Notes: generated from the letters alone by a model not told the origin. 64,000 bases of DNA from Sphingomonas phyllosphaerae 5.2 (GCF_000419605.1 NZ_ATTI01000001.1:3732151-3796150), one strand, 5' to 3'. Shown: positions 20,430 to 30,250, numbered from the stretch's first letter. Numbers and translations are program-made.

Positions 20430-21365
20430 ATGAAATTGATGACCGGCAACTCCAACCTGCCGCTGGCGCGTGCGATCTCCGATTATCTGGAGGTGCCGCT
20501 GACCGAGGCGCTGGTGCGCCGGTTCGCCGATGAGGAAATCTTCGTCGAGATCATGGAGAATGTCCGCGGCGAGGACGTGTTCGTCGTCCAGTCGACCAGC
20601 TATCCCGTCAACGACAATTTGATGGAATTGCTGATCATGATCGACGCGCTGAAGCGCGCGTCAGCCAAGCGGATCACCGCGGTGCTGCCGTATTTCGGCT
20701 ATGCCCGGCAGGATCGAAAGCCCGGCCCGCGCACGCCGATCTCCGCCAAGCTGGTCGCCAATCTCGTCACCACCGCCGGCGCGGACCGCGTGCTGTCGGT
20801 CGACCTGCACGCCGGGCAGATCCAGGGCTTCTTCGACATCCCGACCGACAATCTCTTCGCCGCGCCGGTGATGTCGCAGGATATTCGCGCGCGGTTCGGC
20901 GAGAAGAACCTGATGGTCGTCTCCCCCGACGTCGGCGGCGTGGTGCGCGCGCGTGCGCTGTCGAAGCGGCTCGACAACGCCCCGCTGGCGATCGTCGACA
21001 AGCGCCGCGAGCGTGCCGGCGAGTCGGAGGTGATGAACATCATCGGCGACGTCGAGGGGCGCTTCTGCGTCCTGATCGACGACATCGTCGATTCGGCGGG
21101 CACGCTGTGCAACGCCGCCGCGGCGCTGAAGGAAGCGGGCGCGGAGGACGTGGTCGCCTATGTCACGCACGGTGTGTTGTCGGGCGGCGCGGTCGCGCGG
21201 GTAGAGGGATCGGCGCTGCACGAACTGGTGATCACCGATTCGATCGGCAACCACGACACGATCCGCGAGGCCGGCAAGATCCGCCACCTGACGATCGCGC
21301 CGCTGGTGGCGGAGGCGATGCGGCGGATTTCGGACGAGGCGAGCGTCAGCAGCCTGTTCGACTGA
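20430..21365 (+). CDS. prs: Ribose-phosphate pyrophosphokinase
   Basis: 311 aa enzyme making PRPP from ribose-5-phosphate and ATP for nucleotide, histidine and NAD synthesis. Landmarks are [20 protein letters not shown] at the N-terminus, the flexible-loop/ATP region [20 protein letters not shown], the metal-binding [15 protein letters not shown], and the PRPP loop [20 protein letters not shown] 20430 starts at the family's first residue. It is transcribed divergently from gltX. Confidence 0.96.
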   Translation: MKLMTGNSNLPLARAISDYLEVPLTEALVRRFADEEIFVEIMENVRGEDVFVVQSTSYPVNDNLMELLIMIDALKRASAKRITAVLPYFGYARQDRKPGPRTPISAKLVANLVTTAGADRVLSVDLHAGQIQGFFDIPTDNLFAAPVMSQDIRARFGEKNLMVVSPDVGGVVRARALSKRLDNAPLAIVDKRRERAGESEVMNIIGDVEGRFCVLIDDIVDSAGTLCNAAAALKEAGAEDVVAYVTHGVLSGGAVARVEGSALHELVITDSIGNHDTIREAGKIRHLTIAPLVAEAMRRISDEASVSSLFD

Positions 21366-21428
21366 CGCCGGGGCCGCGGCGACCCGGCCGAACCGCGCCG
21401 GCCAGCCTTCGGTGCCGTGACGTCGCGG

Positions 21429-22409
21429 TCAGACCTCTTCCTTCAACGGCCTGGCGAGCAGGTCATCGATGACGCCGCGCACCGCGGCGCCCTCCAGCAG
21501 CCGGCACACCGCGGCGGTGATCGGCATCTCCACCCCGGCGGCCTGCGCCGCCTCCAGCAGCACGGGTGCGGTGAACGCACCCTCCGCGACGGTGCGGCGG
21601 TTGGCGAGCAGGTCCGCCGCCGCCCGCCCCTGCCCGATCCCGACGCCCAGCGAGAAATTGCGCGACGCGGTCGACGAACAGGTCAGCACCAGATCGCCCA
21701 GCCCCGACAGCCCGGCGAGCGTCCCGGCGCGCGCGCCCTTCGCGAGGCCGAAACGGGTCATCTCCGCGAAGCCGCGCGCGATCAGCGCGGCGCGTGCATT
21801 CTGCCCCAGCCCGGCTCCGTCGACCACGCCGCACGCGATCGCCAGCACGTTCTTCACCGCGCCGCCGATCTCCGCGCCGATCACGTCGCCGGTGGCGTAG
21901 GGGCGGAAATGCGGCGCGGCGATCGCCGCAGCCAGCAGCGCGCGCGTCGCCGCGTCATGCCCGGCCAGCGTCACGGCCGTCGGCAGGCCGCGCGCGACCT
22001 CATGCGCGAACGTCGGCCCCGACAGCACCAGCACCGCGGAGGCGGGATGCTGCTCCTGCGCGACCTCGCTCATCAGCCGGTGCGTGCCCGCCTCGATCCC
22101 CTTCGCGCAGACGACCAGCGCCTGCCCATTGGCGGGCAACTGCGCCAGCACCGCGCGCATCGCCTGCGCGGGGGTGACGATCAGGTTGGCGGCGGCATCC
22201 GCCACCCACGCCAGATCGCCGGTGGCGCGGATCGCCGCGGAGAGCGGGATGCCGGGAAGATACGCGGCATTCTCATGGCCGGCGTTGATTGCATCGACCA
22301 GCGCCGGATCGCGTGCCCACAGCCGCACCTCGTGCCCGTTCGCGGCGGCGACCTGCGCCAGCGCGGTGCCCCAGGCACCCGCGCCGATGACGCCGAGCGC
22401 GCCCTTCAC
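21429..22409 (-). CDS. gpsA: Glycerol-3-phosphate dehydrogenase [NAD(P)+]
   Basis: 326 aa cytosolic enzyme reducing dihydroxyacetone phosphate to sn-glycerol-3-phosphate for phospholipid synthesis. The Rossmann motif [15 protein letters not shown] is at residues ~5-19. VVCAKGIE, the catalytic-lysine region [15 protein letters not shown], and [13 protein letters not shown] are all present. The start is GTG at 22409, overlapping the tsaD stop (GTGA). No upstream ATG is compatible with the N-terminal Rossmann fold. Confidence 0.94.
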   Translation of the reverse strand: MKGALGVIGAGAWGTALAQVAAANGHEVRLWARDPALVDAINAGHENAAYLPGIPLSAAIRATGDLAWVADAAANLIVTPAQAMRAVLAQLPANGQALVVCAKGIEAGTHRLMSEVAQEQHPASAVLVLSGPTFAHEVARGLPTAVTLAGHDAATRALLAAAIAAPHFRPYATGDVIGAEIGGAVKNVLAIACGVVDGAGLGQNARAALIARGFAEMTRFGLAKGARAGTLAGLSGLGDLVLTCSSTASRNFSLGVGIGQGRAAADLLANRRTVAEGAFTAPVLLEAAQAAGVEMPITAAVCRLLEGAAVRGVIDDLLARPLKEEV

Positions 22410-23431
22410 GCCTTCACCCCCGCGCCGCGCACCTTCTCCGCATCCGGATCGAGCGGCCAGCGGGCACGCGCGGCGACGTCGAGCGGATCGGTGAGCCCGG
22501 CGGCGAAGCGCTCCGCCCCGGCCCAGGCGATCATCGCGGCATTGTCGGTGCACAGCCATCCCGGTGGCGCGACGAAGCGCAAGCCTTGTTCGGCAGCGAG
22601 CGCCTGCAACGCCGCGCGCACCGCGCCGTTCGCCGCCACCCCGCCGGCCACCACCAGCGCGGTCGCGCCCGCGGCGTGGCGCAGCGCGCGGCGCGTGCGG
22701 TCGATCAGGCAGTCGACGACCGCCTGCTGGAAACTGGCGGCGACATCCACCGCGGCATGATCGGGCGCCATCCGCGCCACCGCCGCCTTCAGCCCGGCGA
22801 AGGAGAAATGCGGCTCGGGCGACCCCTTCAGCGGGCGCGGCAACGGCACCGCGCGTGCATCGCCCTCCGCGGCCGCGCGCTCCACCGCCGGGCCGCCGGG
22901 GAATCCGAGCCGCAGGATCTTGGCGGTCTTGTCGAACGCCTCGCCCGCCGCATCGTCGATCGTCGTCGCGAGCCGACGATAGCGCGCCACCCCCTCGACG
23001 AGCAGCAACTGGCAATGCCCGCCGCTGACCAGCAGCAGCAGATAGGGAAAGTCGAGGCCGGGATCGGCGAGCCGCGGGCTGAGCGCATGCCCTTCGAGAT
23101 GGTTGACCGCGACCAACGGCTTGCCGGCGGCGTGCGCCAGCGCCTTGCCGGTGACCAGCCCGACCAGCACGCCGCCGATCAGGCCCGGACCGGCCGTCGC
23201 CGCGATCGCATCGACATCCGCCAGCGTCTTGCCGGCATCCGCCAACGCCGCCTCGACCAGCGGCTGCAACACCTCGACATGCGCGCGCGCCGCGATTTCG
23301 GGCACGACACCGCCGTACGGACGGTGCGCTGCTTCCTGCCCCGCGAGGCGATGCGCCAGCACCCGCCGGTCGCCGGTGACCAGCGCGGCGGCGGTTTCGT
23401 CGCAGGAGGATTCGAGACCAAGGATCAGCAT
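22406..23431 (-). CDS. tsaD: tRNA N6-adenosine threonylcarbamoyltransferase
   Basis: 341 aa Kae1/TsaD/YgjD ATPase-fold protein. With TsaB, TsaC and TsaE it installs t6A at position 37 of ANN-decoding tRNAs. It starts [18 protein letters not shown]. The metal ligands are in [10 protein letters not shown] (HxxGH), with [13 protein letters not shown] as the phosphate motif and [12 protein letters not shown] near the C-terminus. It is first in a two-gene leftward unit with gpsA and divergent from hemC across 55 bp. Confidence 0.95.
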   Translation of the reverse strand: MLILGLESSCDETAAALVTGDRRVLAHRLAGQEAAHRPYGGVVPEIAARAHVEVLQPLVEAALADAGKTLADVDAIAATAGPGLIGGVLVGLVTGKALAHAAGKPLVAVNHLEGHALSPRLADPGLDFPYLLLLVSGGHCQLLLVEGVARYRRLATTIDDAAGEAFDKTAKILRLGFPGGPAVERAAAEGDARAVPLPRPLKGSPEPHFSFAGLKAAVARMAPDHAAVDVAASFQQAVVDCLIDRTRRALRHAAGATALVVAGGVAANGAVRAALQALAAEQGLRFVAPPGWLCTDNAAMIAWAGAERFAAGLTDPLDVAARARWPLDPDAEKVRGAGVKA

Positions 23432-23486
23432 GCGCGGCTATCTAGGGTGCTTGCGGGCGAATGTCGAAGCCGCCAAGACGTGCGCC

Positions 23487-24380
23487 ATGTTCAGGCTCGG
23501 CACCCGTGGTTCTCCGCTCGCGCTCACCCAGGCGGGCATGGTGCGCGACGCGTTGATGGCCGCGCACGGGTGGGCCGACGTCGAGATCGTCGTGATCCGC
23601 ACCACCGGCGATCGTGTGCAGGACCGCGCGCTCGCCGAGATCGGGGGCAAGGCGCTGTGGACCAAGGAGCTGGACCGCGCGCTGCTGGCGGGCGAGGTGG
23701 ATGCCTGCGTCCACTCGATGAAGGACGTCGAGACGCTGCGCCCGGATGCGATCGCGATCGCTGCGACGTTGCCGCGCGCCGACGTGCGCGACCGGCTGAT
23801 CGGCGCCGCATCGATCGCGGCGCTGCCGGACGGCGCGACGATCGGGACGAGCAGCCCGCGGCGCGCGGCGCAGCTGCGGCGGTTGCGGCCGGACGTGTCC
23901 GCGGTGCTGTTCCGCGGCAATGTCGACACGCGGCTCGGCAAGCTGGCGGCGGGCGAGGTGGACGCGACGCTGCTCGCCGCCGCCGGGCTGGAGCGGCTGG
24001 GGCGTCACGATACCGGGGTGGCGATCCCGCTGGACGTGATGTTGCCCGCGCCGGCGCAGGGTGCGGTCGGCGTCGAGACGCTGGTGGACGGCATGGCGCG
24101 CGCGCAGGTGGCGGCGATCGATCATGCGCCGACGCACCGCGCGATCGCGGCCGAGCGCGCGCTGCTTGCCGGGTTGCGCGCCGACTGCCACTCGCCGGTC
24201 GCCGCGCTGGCGGTGGTCGAGGATGACGCGCTGCTGCTGCGCGCGCAATTGTTGACGGCGGGCGGCGAGGAGGCGGTGGACGGCGCGGCGCGCGGTGCCG
24301 ATCCGGTCGCGCTGGGCGCGCGGCTGGCCGAGGAGCTGCTGGCGCGCGCCTCGCCGGCGATCCGCTCGCTGTTCGGGTGA
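23487..24380 (+). CDS. hemC: Hydroxymethylbilane synthase (porphobilinogen deaminase)
   Basis: 297 aa enzyme polymerising four porphobilinogens into hydroxymethylbilane for haem. It begins MFRLGTRGSPLALTQAGMV. Substrate-binding motifs are HSMKDVETLRP, GTSSPRRAAQL and LFRGNVDTRLGKL. The dipyrromethane cofactor cysteine is in GLRADCHSPVAAL. It overlaps hemD by 4 bp (GTGA), and the order hemC-hemD-mic60-like is the typical alphaproteobacterial haem cluster. Confidence 0.95.
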   Translation: MFRLGTRGSPLALTQAGMVRDALMAAHGWADVEIVVIRTTGDRVQDRALAEIGGKALWTKELDRALLAGEVDACVHSMKDVETLRPDAIAIAATLPRADVRDRLIGAASIAALPDGATIGTSSPRRAAQLRRLRPDVSAVLFRGNVDTRLGKLAAGEVDATLLAAAGLERLGRHDTGVAIPLDVMLPAPAQGAVGVETLVDGMARAQVAAIDHAPTHRAIAAERALLAGLRADCHSPVAALAVVEDDALLLRAQLLTAGGEEAVDGAARGADPVALGARLAEELLARASPAIRSLFG

Positions 24381-25039
24381 CATCGCGGCGCGCGCTGGTG
24401 CTGCGGCCGGCGCCGGGCAATGCGCGCACCTGCGCGGCATTGGCGGCGGCCGGGGTCGAGGCGGTCGCGCTGCCGCTGTTCGCGGTCGCGCCGGTCGCCT
24501 GGACGCCGCCCGATCCCGGTCGCTACGATGCGCTGCTGCTGACCAGCGCGCAGGCGGTGCGCCATGCCGGAGCCGGAATCGCGGGATTGGCAGGGTTGCC
24601 GGTGGTCGCCGTCGGTGCGGCGACCGCGGCGGCGGCGCGCGCGGCGGGATTAACGGTGGCACTGGTCGGCACGGCCGATGCCGCCGCGATCGTCGCGCAG
24701 GCGGCGGCCTTCCCGCGCCTGCTGCATCTCGCCGGGCGTGACCGGGTCGCGCAACCCGGCGTCGATACGCTGACCGTCTATGCCAGCGAGGCGCTGCCGG
24801 TCGATGCAACGGCGATTGCGGCAGCGGTGGACGCGGTGGTGCTGCTCCATTCAGTGCGTGCGGCGACGCGATTCGGCGCGTTGACGGTGGAATTGTCGCG
24901 GACGCGCGTGCGAATCGCCGCGCTCAGCGCCGCGATTGCGGCGGCGGCAGGCGCCGGATGGGCATGCGTCGCGGTCGCGCCGCAGCCCGGCGACGCCGCG
25001 TTGGTGCAGACGGCGGTGCGGCTCGCGATTGACCACTGA
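24377..25039 (+). CDS. hemD: Uroporphyrinogen-III synthase
   Basis: 220 aa two-lobed enzyme that cyclises hydroxymethylbilane with inversion of ring D. The sequence is weakly conserved, as usual for HemD. Recognisable points are VLRPAPGNARTCAALAAAG at the start, DALLLTSAQAVRHAG, VVAVGAATAAAARAAGL and LLHLAGRDR. The start is GTG 24377, overlapping the hemC stop. The call depends on position after hemC as much as on sequence. It is unusually alanine-rich. Confidence 0.88.
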   Translation: MTSRRALVLRPAPGNARTCAALAAAGVEAVALPLFAVAPVAWTPPDPGRYDALLLTSAQAVRHAGAGIAGLAGLPVVAVGAATAAAARAAGLTVALVGTADAAAIVAQAAAFPRLLHLAGRDRVAQPGVDTLTVYASEALPVDATAIAAAVDAVVLLHSVRAATRFGALTVELSRTRVRIAALSAAIAAAAGAGWACVAVAPQPGDAALVQTAVRLAIDH

Positions 25040-25063
25040 CGCGGGCGCGGAGATAAGCGGCGG

Positions 25064-25939
25064 ATGAGCGAACCCAACGCTATGCCGCGCAGCCAGACGC
25101 GATCGCGGATCGGCCCGGCGCTGGCGATCGCGATCGCCGCGTTCGTGATCGGCCTGGGGCTGATGGCCTATGCGGTGCGCAACACGCCGGGCTTCTTCGC
25201 GCGCGGCTCGACCGCCGCACCCGCGACTCGCCCCACCCCCGCGCCGACGCCGGTCGCCCCCAGCGCCGATGCGGCGACGCTGGCGCTGCGCGAGGCGACG
25301 TTGGCGGCGCAGCTCGCCAATCTGGAGGCGCGTGCGGCGCGCACCGATGCGGACACCGCCGACGCGGCGGTGAATGCGGGCAAGGCGGAGGCGATCCTGG
25401 TCACCTTCGCCGCGCGCCGCGCGCTGGATCGTGGCGCGGGGCTCGGGTATCTCGAAAACGAATTGCGGCGACGCTTCGGCGCGACGCTGCCGCAGCAGGT
25501 CGGCACCGTGCTTCGCGCCGCGCGCCAGCCGGTGACGCTGGAGGACCTGCGCGAAAGCCTGACCACCGCCGCGCCGATGCTGCTGGCGACGCCCAGCGAC
25601 TGGTGGAGCGGGATCGGCAGCGAGTTGCGCAACCTGGTGGTGATCCACCGCGCCGACACGCCTTCCCCGCTGCCGTCCGACCGGCTGGCGCGCGCGCGCC
25701 GGCAGCTCGACAACGGCAATGTCGAGACGGCGCTGGCCGAAGTCGAGCGGCTGCCGGGCGCGAAGGACGCCGCGAACTGGACCGCGGCGGCGCGGCGCTG
25801 GATCGACGCGCGTGCCGCGCTGGACACCTTGGAGACGGCGGCGATCACCGGCGCGTTCGCCCCACCGCCGGCGCGGCTCGCCGAGCCGGCGAGCGCGCCG
25901 ACGCCCGCCGCTGCGCCGACCGGCGACGGGTTGTTCTAG
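25064..25939 (+). CDS. Mitofilin/Mic60-like inner-membrane protein
   Basis: 291 aa. A short cytoplasmic N-terminus is followed by one transmembrane helix (ALAIAIAAFVIGLGLMAYAV, ~20-39), a proline/alanine linker, a coiled-coil-like Ala/Glu/Leu region (~70-130) and a C-terminal domain with LRRRFGATLPQQVGTVL and ARRQLDNGNVETALAEVERL typical of COG4223. Alphaproteobacterial relatives of mitochondrial Mic60 sit next to haem genes and shape inner-membrane invaginations, so position supports the call. It is shorter than usual. The Pro/Ala-rich 3' end takes part in a degenerate duplication. Confidence 0.8.
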   Translation: MSEPNAMPRSQTRSRIGPALAIAIAAFVIGLGLMAYAVRNTPGFFARGSTAAPATRPTPAPTPVAPSADAATLALREATLAAQLANLEARAARTDADTADAAVNAGKAEAILVTFAARRALDRGAGLGYLENELRRRFGATLPQQVGTVLRAARQPVTLEDLRESLTTAAPMLLATPSDWWSGIGSELRNLVVIHRADTPSPLPSDRLARARRQLDNGNVETALAEVERLPGAKDAANWTAAARRWIDARAALDTLETAAITGAFAPPPARLAEPASAPTPAAAPTGDGLF

Positions 25940-26165
25940 GGCCTGTGCCGATCGACGCTCCGCGATAATCGGTATGTGGGCGAGCGGCAGCCGGACCGGC
26001 TGATCGGTAAGAGCCGGCGGTCGCTTCATACATCGAATATCGATTGGGCACGCGATCGGTGCAGCAGCCCGCCGCGCCTTTCGTCGTTGCGAGTTTAGCG
26101 GCGCAATACAGTACCTGATCAGGGCGTTCTGGATCGCTTCGCTACGCTTGCGATGACGTCGCTGA
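25910..26165. repeat. Degenerate tandem duplication, unit A
   Basis: This segment and 26214-26432 share a run of collinear islands: GCTGCGCCGACCGGC (25910 and 26214), a variant of GGTATNNGGGCGAGC (25971 and 26270), GTGCAGCAGC with adjacent CCTTTCGT (26060 and 26329), and ATCGCTTCG...GCTTGCG/CTCGCG...TGACGTCG near the ends. Unit A begins inside the 3' end of the mic60-like gene. It contains an inverted pair, 26082-26108 against 26131-26158, of the TTGCGAG...GAAGCGATCC type. Confidence 0.6.
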
Positions 26166-26482
26166 CTGGACCGCGGCCGGCTCGCTGGGCCGACAAGCGT
26201 GGCGACGCAGGCTGCTGCGCCGACCGGCAACCGGTTGTCCTTGGGCCGAACAGCGTCTCGGGACGATTGGTATCCGGGCGAGCTGGACTGGCTGGCCCGG
26301 ACGAGACATCTGCCGGGCGTGCCATCCGTGCAGCAGCACGCCGCCCTTTCGTAACTGCGAGCTTGGCGACGCAACTTGGTGTCTGATCGGGACGCGCTGA
26401 ATCGCTTCGGTGCGCTCGCGGTGACGTCGGTGCCATCCGGCAACGGCTCAGGCTCGTTCCGAGCCGCGCGTTGGGCCTTTGC
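25940..26482. other. 543 bp non-coding region between mic60-like gene and lysK
   Basis: Both flanking genes end here (convergent). I see no gene with a start signal. The content is almost wholly the two-unit degenerate duplication and imperfect palindromes of the ATTGCTTCGCTACGCTCGCAATGACG type. It may serve as a bidirectional transcription stop, but no classic hairpin plus T-run was found. Confidence 0.5.
26214..26432. repeat. Degenerate tandem duplication, unit B
   Basis: Partner of unit A, slightly shorter (219 against 256 bp). Islands of near identity are interrupted by small indels, so the duplication is old. It lies in the non-coding gap before the lysK stop codon. Long reverse-strand ORFs cross both units but have no coding character. 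Confidence 0.6.
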
Positions 26483-28057
26483 TCAGCCTTGCGCCAGCGC
26501 CGCCGCGATCAGCGTACGGGTATTGGCGATGCCGTAGAGGCGGATGAAGCTTCCCATCCGCGGACCCTGGCTCGAACCAAGCAACGTCTCGTAGAGCGCC
26601 TTGAACCAGTCGCGCAGCTCCACGAAGCCGCCGGTCTTGCCGATCTCGTAGACGATGTTCTGGATATCTTCGGCGCTTGCCTCCTCCGGCAGCGCGGCAA
26701 GCTCGGCGTCCAGCCGTTCCAGCGCGGCCACCTCGACGCCCTCGGGCGCACGGCGCTGCAGCGTCGGGGCGACATGATCGCGGTGATAGGCCAGCGCGTG
26801 GCCGATCAGCCGGTCCAGTTCCGGGTAGGCGGCGGGCGTCGCGTCGGCGACATAGTTCGCCAGATACGCCCACACCTGCTCGCGGGTCGCGCCTTCGCCC
26901 ATCACGCCGACCAGGTTGAGCAGCAGCCCGAAGGTTACCGGCAACACGCCCTCCGGCAGCTTGCCGTCGTGGACGTGGTGGACCGGGTTGCCGAGCCGCT
27001 CCTTGATCGCCTGCCCCGCGTAATTGCCGCGAAACTGCCAATAATCGTCCACGGCGCGCGGGATCACGCCCATGTGGAGCTGCTTGGCCTTCTTCGGCTC
27101 GCGATAGATGTAGAAAGCGAGGCTCTCCTCGGGGCCGTAGGTTAGCCATTGTTCGATCGAGAGGCCGTTGCCCTTCGACTTCGAGATCTTCTCGCCACGC
27201 TCGTCGAGGAACATCTCGTAGTTGAACCCCTCCGGCGGGCGCCCGCCGAGCACGCGCGCGATCTTCGAGGATTGCACGACCGAATCGATCAGGTCCTTGC
27301 CCGCCATCTCGTAATCGACGCCCAGCGCGACCCAGCGCATCGCCCAGTCGACTTTCCACTGGAGCTTCGACAGGCCCCCCAGCGCAGATTGCTCGATCCG
27401 CTCGCCCTCGTCCTCGAAGGCGATCGTGCCGGCCTCGGCATCGATCACCTCGACCGGCACCTGCAGGACGATGCCGCTTTTCGGGCTGACCGGCAGCACC
27501 GGCGAATAGGTCGCGCGGCGTTCGGCGCGCAGCGTCGGCAGCATGACGTCCATCACGCCCTGCCAATGGCGCAGAACGCCCTTGATCGCCGCATCGAAGC
27601 GGCCCGAGGTGTAATATTCGGTCGACGACGCGAATTCGTAATCGAAGCCGTAGCGGTCCAGGAAGTCGCGCAGCGTCGCGTTGTTATGCGCGGCGAAGCT
27701 GTCGAACCTGCCGAACGGATCGGGGATGCGCGTCAACGGCTTGCCGAGATGCTCGCGCAGCATGTCGCCGTTGGGCACGTTGTCCGGCACCTTGCGCAAC
27801 CCGTCCATGTCGTCGCTGAACGCGATCAGTCGGGTCGGCTGGTCGCTAAGCGCGTGGAAGGCGTTGCGGACCATCGTGGTGCGCAGCACTTCGTTGAACG
27901 TGCCGATATGCGGCAGCCCCGACGGGCCGTAGCCGGTCTCGAACAACACGGACGCGCCGCCCGCCTTGCCATCCGGGTAACGCTTGAGGAGCTTGCGGGC
28001 CTCCTCGTACGGCCAGGCCTTGGATTCGAGAGCGGCGGAGCGGAGATCGTCGGTCAT
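26483..28057 (-). CDS. lysK: Class I lysyl-tRNA synthetase
   Basis: 524 aa class I LysRS, the archaeal-type enzyme that replaces class II LysS in many alphaproteobacteria. The HIGH motif is in GLPHIGTFNEVLR (~47), and KMSKS in EKISKSKGNGLSIEQW (~283). A helical anticodon-binding C-terminus ends IANTRTLIAAALAQG. It starts MTDDLRSAALESKAWPYEEA and is divergent from crtZ across about 50 bp. No class II lysS is visible in the window. Confidence 0.95.
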   Translation of the reverse strand: MTDDLRSAALESKAWPYEEARKLLKRYPDGKAGGASVLFETGYGPSGLPHIGTFNEVLRTTMVRNAFHALSDQPTRLIAFSDDMDGLRKVPDNVPNGDMLREHLGKPLTRIPDPFGRFDSFAAHNNATLRDFLDRYGFDYEFASSTEYYTSGRFDAAIKGVLRHWQGVMDVMLPTLRAERRATYSPVLPVSPKSGIVLQVPVEVIDAEAGTIAFEDEGERIEQSALGGLSKLQWKVDWAMRWVALGVDYEMAGKDLIDSVVQSSKIARVLGGRPPEGFNYEMFLDERGEKISKSKGNGLSIEQWLTYGPEESLAFYIYREPKKAKQLHMGVIPRAVDDYWQFRGNYAGQAIKERLGNPVHHVHDGKLPEGVLPVTFGLLLNLVGVMGEGATREQVWAYLANYVADATPAAYPELDRLIGHALAYHRDHVAPTLQRRAPEGVEVAALERLDAELAALPEEASAEDIQNIVYEIGKTGGFVELRDWFKALYETLLGSSQGPRMGSFIRLYGIANTRTLIAAALAQG

Positions 28058-28108
28058 GATGGCCAGCGACGTAGCGAGACGCGCGCGCGATGGCTATATG
28101 CACGCGCG

Positions 28109-28630
28109 ATGTCGTTCTGGCCCGCCTTGCTGCTGTTCCTCGCCACCGTCGCGCTGATGGAAGGGTTCGCCTATGTCATGCACCGCTGGGTGATGCATGG
28201 CTGGGGCTGGTTCCTGCACGAGAGCCATCATCGCCCGCGCACCGGCAATTGGGAATGGAACGACCTGTATGCCGTGATCTTCGCGGTGCCGTCGTTCCTG
28301 CTGATCTTTGGCGGGCTGCAGCTTGGCTGGTGGCCGGGCTTCACGTGGATCGGCGCCGGGATCGCGGCGTATGGCGCGATCTATTTCGGCTTCCATGACG
28401 TGATCGTCCACCGGCGCCTGCCGACGCGCTACCTGCCGAAATCGACCTATATGAAGCGGATCGTTCAGGCGCACCGCCTGCATCATGTCGTCGAGACCAA
28501 GGAAGGCAACGTCAGCTTCGGCTTCCTCGTCGCGCCGCGGCCCGAGGATCTGAAGGCGGAACTGAAGCGCCGCGGCCGGGCCGGCGTTCGGGCGGCGACC
28601 AGCGAACGCGAGGGTTCGTCCCGCGACTAG
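28109..28630 (+). CDS. crtZ: Beta-carotene 3-hydroxylase (CrtZ type)
   Basis: 173 aa membrane di-iron hydroxylase adding 3-OH groups to beta-ionone rings, giving zeaxanthin-type carotenoids and the yellow pigments of sphingomonads. The histidine boxes are MHRWVMHG, HESHHRPR, FHDVIVHRRLP and HRLHHVVETKEG, all in the expected order. Several membrane segments lie between them. No other carotenoid genes (crtB/I/Y/G) are in the window. The start is ATG 28109, directly before the first membrane helix. Confidence 0.95.
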   Translation: MSFWPALLLFLATVALMEGFAYVMHRWVMHGWGWFLHESHHRPRTGNWEWNDLYAVIFAVPSFLLIFGGLQLGWWPGFTWIGAGIAAYGAIYFGFHDVIVHRRLPTRYLPKSTYMKRIVQAHRLHHVVETKEGNVSFGFLVAPRPEDLKAELKRRGRAGVRAATSEREGSSRD

Positions 28631-28667
28631 CCGGCCATCCGGCAAGCGCGAGGTCGTGAAGACCCGC

Positions 28668-28829
28668 TCAGAAATCGACCGCCACGCCCTTCAGCTCCCA
28701 ATCGCCGAACCGCACCGGATCGCGGCCCAGCGGGTCCTCCGACGGGCGCGCCATCGGCTCGGGATCGGGCACCGGCGTGGTCGGCGTCAGGTGAGCGGGC
28801 GGCTTCACATGGTCGGGGCGCTTGCCCAT
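28668..28829 (-). CDS. DUF1674 protein, succinate dehydrogenase assembly factor 4 homologue
   Basis: 53 aa protein. The C-terminus GRDPVRFGDWELKGVAVDF matches the DUF1674/SdhAF4 signature (R-Y/F-G-D-W-E-x-K-G...D-F). The N-terminus is Pro-rich and disordered. In eukaryotes SDHAF4 binds flavinylated Sdh1 and promotes complex II assembly, and the bacterial role is inferred from that. ATG 28829 follows a GGACC-type purine stretch. It is divergent from rsmB. Confidence 0.9.
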   Translation of the reverse strand: MGKRPDHVKPPAHLTPTTPVPDPEPMARPSEDPLGRDPVRFGDWELKGVAVDF

Positions 28830-28920
28830 GGTGGGTCCTTCCGATTGATCCGGCGTGCGCACCGGCACATATGCAGCGCCATGACCGCCTTCAACCCGAG
28901 CCGTTCCGCGCAGACCGCGC

Positions 28921-30222
28921 GTGACTGACACGCCCCGCCCCGCCGCCCGTCCGCGCCCCGCCCCCGGCGGCCCGGAACCGCTTGGCACCGCCAGCCGACG
29001 CGCTGCGCTGCGCCTGCTCGACGCGGTGCTGCGCCGGGGCGAGCCGCTCGAATCGGCGCTTGCACATGCCACGCGCGCGCTGGCGGGTGGACCCGACCGT
29101 GGCCTCGCGCATGCGATCGCCGCCGAGACGCTGCGCCGCATGCCCGATCTCGACGCGCTGATCGATTCGGCGACGCGGCAGCGGCTGCCCGACGATGCCA
29201 AGGCGCGCAGCGCGCTGCGGGTAGCACTGGTGCAGGCGCTGGCGCTGGGCACCCCGCAGCATGCCGCGATCTCGACGGTGCTGCCGCTGGTCGACGGCGG
29301 CCCGCGCAAGCTGGTCCATGGCGTGTTCGGGACGCTGATGCGCGGCAATGCGAAGCTGCCCGAGGTGCCGACGCTGCCGCCTGCGGTCGCGGAGCGCTGG
29401 CGTGCGAATTGGGGCAAGGACGTCGCCGAGGCCGCCGCACGCGCGATCGCCGCGCCGCCGCCGGTCGACCTGAGCTACGCCGATCCCGCCAGGGTGCTGC
29501 CCGATGCCACGTCGCTTGCCGCGGCGCATGCGCGCGTACCGGCCGGAAGCGATATTGCGACGCTGCCCGGGTATGATGCCGGTGAGTGGTGGGTGCAGGA
29601 CATCGCCGCGTCGATCCCCGCGCGGCTGTTCGGGCGCGGGAGCGGCCTCGCGCTAGACCTGTGCGCCGCGCCGGGCGGCAAGACGCTGCAGCTCGCCGCC
29701 GCCGGATGGCAGGTGACCGCCGTGGAACTCTCCGAAAGTCGCGCGGCGCGACTTCGCGCGAACCGCGACCGCACCGGGCTCGCCTTCGACATCGCGATCG
29801 CCGACGTGCTGAAATGGTCGCCCGCGACCCCGGGGGATGCCGTGCTGGTCGACGCTCCGTGCAGCGCGACCGGCATCTTCCGCCGCCACCCCGACGTGCT
29901 CCACCGCGCGCACGGCGGGATCGTGGCCGAAATGGCGGACCTCCAGGCGCGCATCCTGAAGCGCGCCGCCGCCTGGGTCGCGCCGGGCGGCACGCTGGTC
30001 TACGCCACCTGTTCGCTGGAGCCCGAGGAAGGCGAGGTGCAGATCGAGCGCTTCTTGCGCGAACATCCCGATTACGCGATCCGCGCCGTCACCGCCGACG
30101 AACTTCCCGCGGGCATCGCGCCGGAGCCGGAGGGCTGGGTGCGGACCTTGCCGGGGATGCTGGAACAGGCCGGCGGATGCGACGGGTTCTTCGTGGCGCG
30201 GGTCCAACGCGCTTCCGCCTGA
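28921..30222 (+). CDS. rsmB: 16S rRNA (cytosine-967-C5)-methyltransferase
   Basis: 433 aa. An N-terminal NusB-like RNA-binding domain (~20-150; LLDAVLRRGEPLESAL, HGVFGTLMR) is followed by a SAM methyltransferase domain. The SAM site is LDLCAAPGGKTLQLAA, and the catalytic cysteines are in DAPCSATGIFRRHPD and YATCSLEPEEGE. It modifies C967 of 16S rRNA. The start is GTG 28921 with no strong ribosome-binding site, so the first codons are uncertain. It is followed 28 bp later by rpe. Confidence 0.93.
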   Translation: MTDTPRPAARPRPAPGGPEPLGTASRRAALRLLDAVLRRGEPLESALAHATRALAGGPDRGLAHAIAAETLRRMPDLDALIDSATRQRLPDDAKARSALRVALVQALALGTPQHAAISTVLPLVDGGPRKLVHGVFGTLMRGNAKLPEVPTLPPAVAERWRANWGKDVAEAAARAIAAPPPVDLSYADPARVLPDATSLAAAHARVPAGSDIATLPGYDAGEWWVQDIAASIPARLFGRGSGLALDLCAAPGGKTLQLAAAGWQVTAVELSESRAARLRANRDRTGLAFDIAIADVLKWSPATPGDAVLVDAPCSATGIFRRHPDVLHRAHGGIVAEMADLQARILKRAAAWVAPGGTLVYATCSLEPEEGEVQIERFLREHPDYAIRAVTADELPAGIAPEPEGWVRTLPGMLEQAGGCDGFFVARVQRASA

Positions 30223-30250
30223 CGCCCGCCTGGGGTAACGGGGCGGAATC

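Noticed and set aside
24851..26443. 530-codon reverse-strand open frame across the mic60-like gene and the repeats
   Set aside because: It is antisense to hemD and mic60 and runs through non-coding repeats, with no ribosome-binding site or domain.
28881..28928. 16-codon ORF overlapping the rsmB start
   Set aside because: It has an ATG and overlaps the GTG of rsmB, but no ribosome-binding sequence precedes it and the peptide is not distinctive.
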